Below, one piece after another: positions 37,973 through 48,797 of a DNA stretch of 64,000 bases. The number at the start of each line of letters is the position of its first letter. The stretch's first letter is position 1. This stretch comes from Deltaproteobacteria bacterium (GTDB lineage: Bacteria > Myxococcota_A > UBA796 > GCA-2862545). The notes under the pieces are model-generated. The model saw only the letters and a list, made by a program, of their open reading frames with translations. It was not told where the DNA came from and ran no database searches. Made by a program: the position numbers and the translations under genes. The DNA lies in contig REDI01000041.1 of NCBI GenBank assembly GCA_007693595.1, positions 62,001 through 126,000 of the forward strand. The letters run 5' to 3'.

Positions 37973-40900
37973 ATGCCCTCCTCCAGCCATCGCCGTTCCT
38001 CCGGCCGATCGCAACAACGAACAACCTTGGAGAGTTCGGAGCAAGCCCCCGAGCAGGCTGGCTCCGCGAGCCCCTCTATCGACCTGCCGGCTCCCGAGCC
38101 AGAGTCTACGCCCCTTCTTGACGCCGCCGATCAGGCGCTCGGGGGAGCGGGTCGGGCCACGGGCGGTTTTCTGGAGGATCTGGAGCAAGAGCCCTCGCTG
38201 GAGACCATGTCCGCCGGAGCCATCGGCTCGGGGCTTGCCTCTGCGGTGCCGAACGACCCGTCCGACGGCGAAGAAGCTCCTGCGGACCTCGAGACCGCGC
38301 GCCCCACGATCGAGGTTGACGACGATCCCTCGGGTGGATCCGACGATGGCGCGTCCGATCCTGAGCCCACGGCAGGAGCGGAAGGCGAGGCCGACGCGGG
38401 TGGCGGCACAGGCGGCGGCGAGGGTGCCCCTTCGGGAGAGGCGGGTGACGACGGGGCCGAGGCCTCAGTCTCCGCGGGTCCCGACCCCTCCCTCGCCCAG
38501 CTCCAAGGCGAGAACACCGCGGATTTGGTCTCGGGCTTCACCCGCGCCACCGCTTCGGTTCAAGCAGCGATGTACGGGGATCTAGGCTCGACGATCGACG
38601 AGACCGCGCAGAGCAACGAGGTAGACTTCCAGCAGAGCCTCCCCGACGTCGAGGTCGACATCTCTGCGCCTGAGCCCGAGGGCGCCGCTCCGATCGACCT
38701 GCACGACACGGCGCAGGACGTCACGCAAGACGGCGCGGCGCCGACCGCGGAGCCCGAGATCGAGCCCACCGAAGATCCGGGCCCCTTCCGCACGTTGCGC
38801 AATTTTGGATCCTTCTTCGCGGGCTTTGGCGAGGGAGAAGGCGCCGACGTGCAAGGCAACGCCGAAGCGATCGGCGACGCCATCAGCTCGGTCCCCACCA
38901 CCGACAACGACATCGGCACCAGTCCGGGCCCAGCGCCGGACGTGCCTCTGCAGGGCCAGACCGATCCCGCGCGCGTCCCCGCCCAGAGCGGCGAGGCGGA
39001 GCTCGAGATCGGCGAGGGCTTCAGCGAGGCGGTCGAGGCCGTCCAGTCCCTCCCCGGCCGCGCGCGCGTCCCGGAGCTGGAGGTCCACGAGACCTTGGCG
39101 ATCCCCGACCTCGACGCCCTGGCCGCGACCCCGGATCTCGACGTCCCTGAGGGCATGGAAGGCTTCATGGAGCTCAGCCTCTCTGCCGACGTCGTCGGAG
39201 CCTTCGACGAGCTCTACTCCCAAGACATGAACGATGCGCTCGCCGAGGTCGAGGCCGAGGTCGAGGTCGCTGAGGCGGATCTGGAGCAGGGTCGCACCGA
39301 GGAGCTCTCGACGTTCGAGAGGGAGCGCGAGGCCGAGATCCAGCGCGCCCGAGAAGAGGGCGACGCCGAGGTCGCGGCCGCGCGAGCGAGCATCGACGAA
39401 GAGAAGGAAGCGACGCTGGCCGAGCAGGCGCGCGCCAGGGCTGAGGTCGAAGGCGAGATCCGCACCGAGCGCGCCCGGACCCTCGCCCAGATCGACGCGA
39501 AGGTGGCCGAGTCCGAGGCGCGGGTCAACCGCGAGTTCGCCGACGCGCAGCGGCGAGCGGATCAAGAGGTCTCGAAGGGGGAGCGCGAGGCTGCGGCCGA
39601 GAAGCGCAAGGCGGAGCGCGAGTCCGAGAACCAGTCTTGGTGGGACCGCGCCAAGTCCTTTGTGTCGGACGCGATCAGTGCCCTGAGCTCCGTGGTCAGC
39701 GGCATCTTCGACGCCGTGCGGAGCGTGGTGAACACGATCATCGAGGGGGTCAAGGCGCTCGCCGAGACCATCATCGACGCGGCCGTCTCCTTCATCAACC
39801 AGGCCATCGACATCTTCGGCGACCTCTTGAAGGGCGCCATCCAAGGCTTGGTCGGCTCGATCTTCCCCGGCCTCGCCGACGCGTTGTGCGCGGTCATCGA
39901 TCACACCGTCGACGCAGCGAAGGCGGCGGTGAGCGCGGTCGCCGAGGGTCTCAAGGCGGGGCTCAACGCCCTGCTCGACGGCCTGCAAGCGGGCCTCAAC
40001 GCGCTGCTCGACATCTATGAAGGCGTGATCACCGGCGCCCTCGCCTTGGCAGACGCCATCGTCACCGGCAACTGGCAGGAGTTCTTGCTCATGGCGCTCG
40101 AGGCCGCGCTCTCGCTCGCCGGTATCGACAAGGAGGACTTCTACGGCTTCGTCGGCCGCGCGGAAGAGACCATCCAGATCGTCGTGGATGACCCCGGAGC
40201 CTTCGTCGGCAACTGCATCGACGCCCTGGGGACCGGCTTCGAGCAGTTCCAAGACAACTTCACCGATCACCTCCAGAGCGGCTTCGTGGGCTGGATGACC
40301 GGACAGATTGGCGACTCGGGCCTCGAGATGCCCGATCAGTTCGACCTGCCCGGCGTGCTCGACCTGACCCTTCAGGTGCTCGGACTGACGCCAGACGCGC
40401 TCCGCGACAAGGCGGTCGAGCATGTTGGCGAAGAGGCGGTCGAGGCGGTCGAGTTCGTCTGGGGCTACATCGACGCCGCCATCCAGGGCGGCCTCGATGG
40501 GCTGTGGGAGCACCTCAAGGGCCACCTCAGCAGCCTCTGGGACATGGTGATCGGCGAGATCAAGAGCTGGCTCGTCGAGAAGATCGTGATGAAGGCCGTG
40601 ACCAAGATCGCCTCGATGTTCAGCCCGGTCGGAGCCATCGTGCAGGCGATCCTCACCGCCTGGAACATGTTCACCTTCGTCCGCGATCAGATCCAAGAGG
40701 TCTGGGGCGTGTTCACCGCCATCGTCGACGGGGTCGGCGACATCGTGCGCGGAAACATCAGCAACGCCGCCAACATGGTCGAGGGCGCCCTCGCCAGCTC
40801 CGTACCCATCGCCATCGACTTCCTCGCCAAGCTGCTCGGCCTCAGCGGCTTGGGCAAGCGGGTCAAGGGCATCATCGAAGACGTGCAAGCCATGGTCGAC

Positions 40901-43192
40901 AACGCCATCGAGGCGATGATCGAGAAGGTCAAGGACCTGTTCCGTGGGGGTGATGGTGAGGGTGAAGATCAGCAGTCGGTTGAACCCGACGAGGATGCTG
41001 TTGAGGTGGAACCCGTCTTGGGCAAAGAGCAGCGGTTCAACTCTGAGAGCGGGGGCCTTCATCGCATCTGGGTCGACACGAATGCCGGCGACGTCCCCAT
41101 GGTCGCTAGTGATCCTCTTCCTGTGCATGAACGGCTGGATGGCTGGAGCTCCAAACTCAGTGATCTCGACGACCTGGACTCTGACGAGCGCTCTCGGGCC
41201 CAAGACGCGATCACCGCTGCACGCGCGCACCTCGACACGGTCGATCAGTCCGTCGAAGAAGTGCGTTCAGAGAGTGAGGAACAGAAGGCTAAGAGTGTAG
41301 CTAAAGACGAGGTGCTGCCTCGTCAACTTGTGCTGGCGGAGCACCTGTCCGTGCTCTTTGGAATCTTCGGAGATCATCCGATCGAGGAGGGTATTGTCCA
41401 GTTTGAGTCTTCTGGAAGCACCACTACGATGACTTTGGGTGAAGCTGCTGGATGGATTGAGAGGTTGAGTAGGGTCGCCGAGCACGAAGAACATCAAGAT
41501 CTGACTGAGGCAGCACAGAAAGCCGGGGAGGCTCTGGTCACGCTTACCAACGATCCCGGAAATGCGGCATCTCGAGAAGAGGTAGGCAATCGAATGTCGG
41601 CGGCAGACGAACTTTACCAGTCGATGTCTACACTTGGTCTGAAAACTGGCGAGTTCGGTATGTTGGAAACACTCAGGTATGCACTAGGGTCGGATTGGGT
41701 GAAGTGGCTGGACCTAGACCTGAAGGCCATACCTGTTGGCCCAGACGAGTCTAAGTGGACACTTGGTCTGAAGGCGTCCTTTGAGCCTTTTGAGTTCGAC
41801 GCACTCAACGGCTTAGGGGAGAGGGCTTTGTCGGCAGCCATGGTACCCTTCCTCGGACCTATGAATAATTTTGTGGACTTCAAGCCCAAGTTTGAGCCGT
41901 TTGTAGACGCAACTGGGTCGCTGACACTTAAGCGAAATGAAGATTGGAGCACGGAGCATGAGCTAGACCTGAAAGTCTCAGGTGGCTTTTCCGCCGGGGT
42001 GGACGCCCGCATAGGCGCGTTCGTTTCCAAGGCCGGTGTTGAACTCGGTGGAGCAAGTCTTGAGGGTGAAGGGTTGGCTAGCCTTGAGCTGAATGCGAAG
42101 AGTAAAGATGGGTTGATTCCAACCCTTCTCGCTGCGCAAGGGCAATTCTCCGGGGACCTGAAGGCCAAGTTTGACATCACAGTTGCGCCGCGTCTCTTTG
42201 GTCTGGAAGACGCGGCACAGACCTACAAGCCTCTCAAGGCGTCGATAGGAGATAAAAGTTGGACGCTGGCTCACGTACAGGGACCGATGCGCCTAGCGGG
42301 CGAAGATTCCCAAATGGTCGCGGAGGGTGTCTTTTCCTTCGGAGCCGGGCCCGCACCGCAGGTCGTTGTGCACGATGAGAAGCTCTTCTCCAGTCGTGTC
42401 TTGGACGTTGCAGAGAAGGAATTGGATGGGCTACTAGCAGACGAAGCTGAGCTCAAAGACCATGTGAGCTCCGACGATCTGACCTCGATTCAGTCAGATT
42501 TGGCTGACTTGGTTGCGACCTTGAACAGCCTGAAGTCTGCGTCGTACGGGTCGTCAGACCTCGTTTTGCAGCAGATCGCGTCGCGCATGGATGAACTCAA
42601 GGAGAAGCTCGCTGCCTGCCGAGTCCAGCTCGATGCGCTGACTCCGAATGACACGCCGGTAACGGAAGAGGACTTCGGAATGGTTTACGCTGATGCGAAG
42701 CGCGCGCTGGAACAACTGTCGCGTGAGGAGGCTCTGTCTGACCGAGACGAGAACTGGATAGAGGTTCAGCACGGCTACCTTGAGTACATCGTCTCATCGA
42801 GGGAAATCAACCATCTCACCCGCGAAATGGTTTTGGATATCGAAGATATGCGAGACGACGCGATCAACAGATTGTCGGCTTATTGGGAAAGCCCCGATAA
42901 CTTTGCGTGGTTCCAAGAAAAGAATCAGGTGGAGGCCTCGGTTGACCAGCTCGAACGCGAAATAGACCAATATGACGTGGAAGAGCCGTACCGTATCAGA
43001 GCACATCGGCTGAGGGATAGACTGGATTATTGGAAGAAGCAAGTGATCGATAACGGCTCCGACCGCGACACAGACCCCGACTCCGACCGATGCCGAGCGC
43101 CAGTCTACGTGGGCGATGTGCTGATCAACATGCTGCGTGACATCGGTGCCGATGCGTCAGAACTGAGGGCGGAAATAGCCCTGGATCAATGA
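37973..43192 (+). CDS. Giant multidomain protein, contractile-injection-system-associated type
   Basis: About 1739 residues. Order: Glu/Asp/Pro/Ser/Gly-rich disordered N-terminus (1-370); a long charged coiled coil (about 419-560, repeated Ala/Glu/Arg heptads); an amphipathic helical region (about 562-990) with recurring FDAVRSVVNTIIEGVKAL-like helices. That region includes VVDDPGAFVGNCIDALGTGF, FVGWMTGQIG and LPGVLDLTLQVLGLTPDALR, which I recognise from large proteins linked to extracellular contractile injection systems (often with DUF4157). No DUF4157 HExxH is present. After about residue 1010 the DNA becomes visibly less GC-rich and the protein changes character, ending in an acidic helical tail, as if a different C-terminal module had been attached. 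Cargo or toxin function is inferred. Confidence 0.75.
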   Translation: MPSSSHRRSSGRSQQRTTLESSEQAPEQAGSASPSIDLPAPEPESTPLLDAADQALGGAGRATGGFLEDLEQEPSLETMSAGAIGSGLASAVPNDPSDGEEAPADLETARPTIEVDDDPSGGSDDGASDPEPTAGAEGEADAGGGTGGGEGAPSGEAGDDGAEASVSAGPDPSLAQLQGENTADLVSGFTRATASVQAAMYGDLGSTIDETAQSNEVDFQQSLPDVEVDISAPEPEGAAPIDLHDTAQDVTQDGAAPTAEPEIEPTEDPGPFRTLRNFGSFFAGFGEGEGADVQGNAEAIGDAISSVPTTDNDIGTSPGPAPDVPLQGQTDPARVPAQSGEAELEIGEGFSEAVEAVQSLPGRARVPELEVHETLAIPDLDALAATPDLDVPEGMEGFMELSLSADVVGAFDELYSQDMNDALAEVEAEVEVAEADLEQGRTEELSTFEREREAEIQRAREEGDAEVAAARASIDEEKEATLAEQARARAEVEGEIRTERARTLAQIDAKVAESEARVNREFADAQRRADQEVSKGEREAAAEKRKAERESENQSWWDRAKSFVSDAISALSSVVSGIFDAVRSVVNTIIEGVKALAETIIDAAVSFINQAIDIFGDLLKGAIQGLVGSIFPGLADALCAVIDHTVDAAKAAVSAVAEGLKAGLNALLDGLQAGLNALLDIYEGVITGALALADAIVTGNWQEFLLMALEAALSLAGIDKEDFYGFVGRAEETIQIVVDDPGAFVGNCIDALGTGFEQFQDNFTDHLQSGFVGWMTGQIGDSGLEMPDQFDLPGVLDLTLQVLGLTPDALRDKAVEHVGEEAVEAVEFVWGYIDAAIQGGLDGLWEHLKGHLSSLWDMVIGEIKSWLVEKIVMKAVTKIASMFSPVGAIVQAILTAWNMFTFVRDQIQEVWGVFTAIVDGVGDIVRGNISNAANMVEGALASSVPIAIDFLAKLLGLSGLGKRVKGIIEDVQAMVDNAIEAMIEKVKDLFRGGDGEGEDQQSVEPDEDAVEVEPVLGKEQRFNSESGGLHRIWVDTNAGDVPMVASDPLPVHERLDGWSSKLSDLDDLDSDERSRAQDAITAARAHLDTVDQSVEEVRSESEEQKAKSVAKDEVLPRQLVLAEHLSVLFGIFGDHPIEEGIVQFESSGSTTTMTLGEAAGWIERLSRVAEHEEHQDLTEAAQKAGEALVTLTNDPGNAASREEVGNRMSAADELYQSMSTLGLKTGEFGMLETLRYALGSDWVKWLDLDLKAIPVGPDESKWTLGLKASFEPFEFDALNGLGERALSAAMVPFLGPMNNFVDFKPKFEPFVDATGSLTLKRNEDWSTEHELDLKVSGGFSAGVDARIGAFVSKAGVELGGASLEGEGLASLELNAKSKDGLIPTLLAAQGQFSGDLKAKFDITVAPRLFGLEDAAQTYKPLKASIGDKSWTLAHVQGPMRLAGEDSQMVAEGVFSFGAGPAPQVVVHDEKLFSSRVLDVAEKELDGLLADEAELKDHVSSDDLTSIQSDLADLVATLNSLKSASYGSSDLVLQQIASRMDELKEKLAACRVQLDALTPNDTPVTEEDFGMVYADAKRALEQLSREEALSDRDENWIEVQHGYLEYIVSSREINHLTREMVLDIEDMRDDAINRLSAYWESPDNFAWFQEKNQVEASVDQLEREIDQYDVEEPYRIRAHRLRDRLDYWKKQVIDNGSDRDTDPDSDRCRAPVYVGDVLINMLRDIGADASELRAEIALDQ

Positions 43193-43208
43193 TTTTTCAG
43201 GACTTGCG

Positions 43209-43584
43209 ATGAGGGGGTCTCGAGGCGGGCTGGTCGTGGTGCGATCCGGTTGGGTTCCGGAAGGATGGGGGGCGTCCCCGCCGTCCTCATCAGCCCTGGC
43301 CTTGCCTGGGGGGCCCGATCGAGATCTCCCATGGTGGGGACTTTGCCCGAGCCTTGACACCCGAGGTCGTGGCGACGCTCCCGCTCCGAGGTGTCGGGGC
43401 GATCCAGGCCTCCAAGTTCTCGGATGCCGACGTCCATCGCAGGCGTAGTGGCTCCATCGGCTTCGGTGACCTCGAAGGCGAGCAGATCTTGGTGGTCTCA
43501 AGGCAGGCTGAGGCTCGCCCGCCCTGGTGGCCCAAGCGCGGGTGGCGCGGTCCCTTGATTGCGTCTCCGCTCCTCGTGGTATAA
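43209..43584 (+). pseudogene. Possible frameshifted small gene
   Basis: The 431 bases between the giant gene and the next lipoprotein contain no intact gene. An ATG at 43209 opens a frame (MRGSRGGLVVV). At the run of six G around 43306-43312 a shift to another frame would continue as PIEISHGGDFARALTPEV and VATLPLRGVGAIQ to the stop at 43582-43584, with good codon use (GDLEGEQILVVSRQ). This looks like a small protein broken by a homopolymer indel, or a sequencing error. The family is not recognised. Confidence 0.35.
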
Positions 43585-43623
43585 GGCAGCGAAGCTGTCC
43601 ACCCCGACCCCCTGGAGCCTCCC

Positions 43624-43977
43624 ATGAAGCTGTACGTACCTCTCACCGCCACGGTCCTCGTCGGCCTTGGCCTCGCCTGCTCGGGTGTCGGGGGCGCCGC
43701 CATGGGCGAGCCGTGGGTCGGGCTCGGCATCCCCAGCGATGGGGGCAACGTCATCTACAGCGACGAGTCGACCGTCACGATCCAGTTCACGAGCGACCGC
43801 ACCGCAGAGCTGGCGCAACAGGTCAAAGAGTCCCTCGAGTCCTCCGAGTGCTCGGACGTCAAGGTCTTCGAAGGCGGGGGCAGCCACTCGGTCATGTGTG
43901 ATCTCGGCGATCAGAAGGTGACCGTGTCGGTCTCAACCGTCATGGGCAAGTCCATCATCAGCGCCGCGAGTCGGTGA
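43624..43977 (+). CDS. Small hypothetical lipoprotein
   Basis: A 117-residue protein with a lipoprotein signal (LVGLGLACSG) preceded by a GGAG ribosome site. The mature part contains a two-Cys core (SSECSDVKVF ... SVMCDLGDQKV) and a beta-alpha-beta pattern resembling small periplasmic domains of unknown function. It stands alone between the giant gene and the sulfatase-like gene. A GC-rich hairpin at 43989-44006 (CGGGGC/GCCCCG) follows the stop and may act as a weak terminator. Confidence 0.75.
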   Translation: MKLYVPLTATVLVGLGLACSGVGGAAMGEPWVGLGIPSDGGNVIYSDESTVTIQFTSDRTAELAQQVKESLESSECSDVKVFEGGGSHSVMCDLGDQKVTVSVSTVMGKSIISAASR

Positions 43978-44037
43978 GCCTGCGCGCCCGGGGCAAGTGA
44001 GCCCCGCGGGGTCGCCGTTCGTGATACCCCGGCGGCG

Positions 44038-46026
44038 ATGCGAAAGCTTTGGACCATCCTCCACGCGATCTCTGCTGGCGCCCTGGGCGGCAGCGGGGTC
44101 GGTGTCGCTGAGTTCGTATGGTTGATCTTCGCGGGTCAGCCTTTCGACGGGCTGGCGGCTGCTTGGGCGTGGATCCTCTACGGTGCCTGCGGCGCGACCT
44201 TCGGAGCGCTCGTGGGGCTCGTGCTCGCGCTTCTGGCGCAGAAGTGGCCTCGGCTCCGCGGGGTGGCAGGCATCTTGGGTGCCTGGGCCGGGCTCGCAGG
44301 GCTGGTGCTCGTCGTGGGGCCCTACCTGCTCAACCGTGACCTCTTCGATGAGCAGGGCCTCGCCTGGTGGGGCTGGGTCCTCGTCGCGACGCTCACGGTC
44401 GCTCCCCTGCCCACGGTGGTGAGCGCTTGGCGCGCCGAGCGTCCCCCTGTGCCGGACGGGCGGCCCGCGCTCGGCTTGCTTGTGCCTTGGGCGCTCATCG
44501 GTGGGCTGCTCGTGATCGGCCCCATCCTGCGACCGCCCGCTGCCCCCGAGCCGCTCCCGCCTGTGGAGCAGGCGCCCGAGGGCGCGGGGGTGCTGATCCT
44601 TCTGGTCGACACCCTGCGCGCCGACGCCGTCGCGTCCCCAGGGCAGGACCTCCCCCACCTCGCGCGCCTCCGGGCAGACAGCGTCAGCTTCTCCCACGCC
44701 TGGTCCGCCGCCGCCTGGACCCGCCCCTCGGTCGCGACGATCCTGACCAGCCGTCTGCCATCTGGGCACACGACCTCGACCAAGAGCAGCCGCCTGCCCG
44801 CTTCGCTCACCACGCTGTCCGAGCACCTCGCCGAGGCGAGCATCCCGAGCGCCGCCTTCGTCAACAACGTCAACATCACCGCGTCCTTTGGCTTTGACCA
44901 AGGTTTTTCGCGCTTCACCTACCTCCCCCCGGACTACCCCTTCGGCGCGAACGACGCGGTCTTTGCCCTGTCGCTGTACAAGCTCATTCATCGCATCGAT
45001 GCCAAGATCCACCCCGATCCCCCGGTCACACGCGCGTATCATCCCGCCTCGACCCTGTTCGAACAGGCGCTCCCCTGGATCAAGGCCCACCGCGGGCGGC
45101 AGCACCTCACCTTCGTCCAGCTCATGGAACCGCACGATCCCTACTTTCGTCACGAGCTCCAGCCCGATGGGAGCGTGAGGACCTTCGATGGTTTCTCTCG
45201 GTCCGCCCATCCTCGCCCGGCTCCAGCGCTCGCCGAGGATCTCAAGCGCCGCTACGCCGGTGAGGTCGAGCATCTCGACCGCCAGCTCGGAGCCTTTCTC
45301 GATACGCTCCGGCAACAAGGCCTCTACGACGATCTCGTCATCGTGCTCACCAGCGACCACGGCGAAGAGTTCCACGAGCGGGGCGGCTGGTGGCACGGGG
45401 ACTCCCTCCACCGGGAGCAGACCCAGGTCCCGCTTTGGATCAAGCTTCCAAACTCGGAACTCGCCGGCGCCGAGGCGGACTTTTCGGTTCGAACGCTCGA
45501 TGTCGCACCCACGATCGCTCGTGTGCTGGATCTCGAGCCCCACGAGTCGTGGGAAGGCGAGCATCTGCTGGGATCCAACGAGCGCGAGGCCCTGCACCGG
45601 GCCTCGGAGCCTTCGCCCCTCCCCGAGGTGGATCCTGCCACCGCCTGTCGGGCTCAGCGTGGCCATCCCCTCGACCGGGTGGTGATCCACGAGGAGCACT
45701 TCGCCGGTAATAGGCTGTGGGGCGTACGAAAGCAGCGCATGGCCCTGCTTCGATCGGCGCCAGAGGGCAAGCGCTCCTGGCCTGAGCGCGCCTTGTTCGA
45801 CACGCTCGAGGACCCCGAGGAGCAGCGTGACGTGCTTCTCGAGGGGCTGAGCATCTGTGCCCGGAACGCCGAAGACTGGGCTGAGGGGCTCGAGACGCTC
45901 CTCGCGCGAGTTCGCGACGCCTCCGCGCGGGGGGCCCCCGCCGATCTGCGGGTCGACTTCACCGAGGCCGAGCGCCAGCGCCTCTGTGCCCTGGGCTACC
46001 TCAGCGGCTCGGAGTGTCGTCGCTGA
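44038..46026 (+). CDS. Membrane-anchored sulfatase/alkaline-phosphatase superfamily protein
   Basis: A 662-residue protein with about four N-terminal transmembrane helices (residues 8-165) and a large extracytoplasmic hydrolase domain (about 183-560). Metal ligands are visible in LLVDTLRAD (D191, D196) and in SDHGEEFHERGGWWHGDSLH. The catalytic position is Thr228 in AWTRPSVAT, where sulfatases carry formylglycine-forming Cys or Ser and LTA-synthase-type phosphotransferases carry Thr. It may therefore transfer or hydrolyse phospho- or sulfo-groups on envelope glycans or lipids. The last 26 bases overlap the convergent FMN-reductase gene. Confidence 0.85.
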   Translation: MRKLWTILHAISAGALGGSGVGVAEFVWLIFAGQPFDGLAAAWAWILYGACGATFGALVGLVLALLAQKWPRLRGVAGILGAWAGLAGLVLVVGPYLLNRDLFDEQGLAWWGWVLVATLTVAPLPTVVSAWRAERPPVPDGRPALGLLVPWALIGGLLVIGPILRPPAAPEPLPPVEQAPEGAGVLILLVDTLRADAVASPGQDLPHLARLRADSVSFSHAWSAAAWTRPSVATILTSRLPSGHTTSTKSSRLPASLTTLSEHLAEASIPSAAFVNNVNITASFGFDQGFSRFTYLPPDYPFGANDAVFALSLYKLIHRIDAKIHPDPPVTRAYHPASTLFEQALPWIKAHRGRQHLTFVQLMEPHDPYFRHELQPDGSVRTFDGFSRSAHPRPAPALAEDLKRRYAGEVEHLDRQLGAFLDTLRQQGLYDDLVIVLTSDHGEEFHERGGWWHGDSLHREQTQVPLWIKLPNSELAGAEADFSVRTLDVAPTIARVLDLEPHESWEGEHLLGSNEREALHRASEPSPLPEVDPATACRAQRGHPLDRVVIHEEHFAGNRLWGVRKQRMALLRSAPEGKRSWPERALFDTLEDPEEQRDVLLEGLSICARNAEDWAEGLETLLARVRDASARGAPADLRVDFTEAERQRLCALGYLSGSECRR

Positions 46027-46579
46027 CCGCTCGCTTGAGCCGCGCGGCGTGCTCCCACCAGAGCACCTGCTCCACCACCCGCCCCATGTGCTTCAGGGTG
46101 TCGGGTTCGCCGATCTCTCCGGCGTCGTCGAGGAGCCGGTGCACCTGGGCGATCAGGCAGGTCTCGGGGACGACGACCATGCCCATGGCGGAGAGGACGG
46201 TGCGGGTCTGGACCAGCGCGCAGCGCCCACCCCCGCCGCCTGCGCTCACGGGGATCACCCCGACCGGCTTGCGCTTGAGCTCGGGCAGGAAGTGATCGAG
46301 GGCGTTCTTGAGCACGCCGGGGATCCCCCAGTTGTACTCGGGTACGACGACCACGAGGGCGTCGGCGCGATCGAGGGCCTGGCCGTGGGCCTCGACGGCG
46401 GGGTCGACCTGGTCGAGCATGCGACGGCGCTCGACCAAGGGGGGGATCAGGGGATCGCCGATGTCGAGTACCTGGGAGTCTGCGCCGAGGTCTTGGAGGA
46501 GCTTGTGGGCCGCGCGGGCGACGGCGGCGCTCTTGTTGGCTTCGCGGGTGGTGCCGAGCAGGACGGGAACGAAGGGCAT
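46001..46579 (-). CDS. NADPH-dependent FMN reductase family protein
   Basis: A 192-residue flavodoxin-like reductase. The N-terminal phosphate-binding loop LLGTTREANKSAAVA (8-22) and the flavin-site segment VVPEYNWGIPGVLKNALD (about 98-115) are diagnostic, as is PVSAGGGGGRCALVQTR. It reduces FMN or quinone-like substrates with NAD(P)H in the cytoplasm. The ATG at 46579 has AGGAGACCCC ahead. Its 3' end overlaps the sulfatase-like gene tail-to-tail by 26 bases. It follows the kinase gene on the same strand at 30 bases and may be the last gene of that transcript. Confidence 0.93.
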   Translation of the reverse strand: MPFVPVLLGTTREANKSAAVARAAHKLLQDLGADSQVLDIGDPLIPPLVERRRMLDQVDPAVEAHGQALDRADALVVVVPEYNWGIPGVLKNALDHFLPELKRKPVGVIPVSAGGGGGRCALVQTRTVLSAMGMVVVPETCLIAQVHRLLDDAGEIGEPDTLKHMGRVVEQVLWWEHAARLKRAVSDDTPSR

Positions 46580-46609
46580 GGGGTCTCCTGGGGGAGGGAT
46601 GAGGGCGGC

Positions 46610-48184
<1,575 letters not shown>

Positions 48185-48254
48185 GACGTCTCCGTTTCGG
48201 GGTCTTATCCGCTCGGGGCGCGGCGAGCCCGGAGCGTAGCAGGTCGCGTGAGCC

Positions 48255-48797
48255 TCAGCGTCCCCCTTGCTCCAGGTAGCGCTCCAGTGGGACGGTGCAC
48301 GAGCCCTTGGCGTGGGCGGTGCGGCTTCGGATCGCGTACTGGGTGAAGCCGGGTCCTCCCGTGCGGTGGTCGAGGGTGTGCCCGCAGCCGGTGGTGACCT
48401 TGTCGGGTCTTGCCAGGCGCGAAGGGCAGGGCGGCACACCTTGTATGGGCATCTCGGCCTCGACCTCGACGACGGGGCGGCAGAGGTCCTCGCGCGAGAC
48501 ATCGAAGATGACGACCTTGAACCGGCGCTTGGGATCCACGTTTCGCTTGCGCAGCCCCAACCTCTGAAGGGTTCGCCCCGTCCATGCAGGGCGCTGCTCC
48601 GCGACCCAGGACGCCAGGTCTCGGGCGGGTACGACCCGGATCCACCCCGTCGGGCGTTGCTTCCAGCGCCCAACCCAGGCGACCGCGAGGCGGTCTGGCG
48701 GGGAGGGGAGCGCGTCGAGCTGCGCGGGGGCGCACCTTGGCTCGACCTCGGCGTCGGCCTGTGCCCAGGCCAGGCTGAGCCAGAGCCCCCAGATCAT
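48255..48797 (-). CDS. Hypothetical exported protein
   Basis: A 180-residue protein with a short signal peptide (MIWGLWLSLAWAQA). The mature part is basic, with five to six cysteines and Trp/Arg-rich strands (VAWVGRWKQRPTGWIRVVP), and no recognisable family. The ATG overlaps the nagZ stop by four bases (ATGA), so it is translationally coupled to nagZ and the epimerase upstream. The protein kinase gene follows 70 bases downstream. It may act in the envelope together with NagZ-linked wall recycling, but that is only a positional guess. Confidence 0.7.
   Translation of the reverse strand: MIWGLWLSLAWAQADAEVEPRCAPAQLDALPSPPDRLAVAWVGRWKQRPTGWIRVVPARDLASWVAEQRPAWTGRTLQRLGLRKRNVDPKRRFKVVIFDVSREDLCRPVVEVEAEMPIQGVPPCPSRLARPDKVTTGCGHTLDHRTGGPGFTQYAIRSRTAHAKGSCTVPLERYLEQGGR

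Noticed and set aside
38582-41230. 882-codon open frame antisense to the giant protein gene
   Set aside because: It mirrors a high-GC3 gene, has His/Asp/Glu/Val-rich composition typical of shadow frames, and has no ribosome site. The plus-strand gene has recognisable domains.
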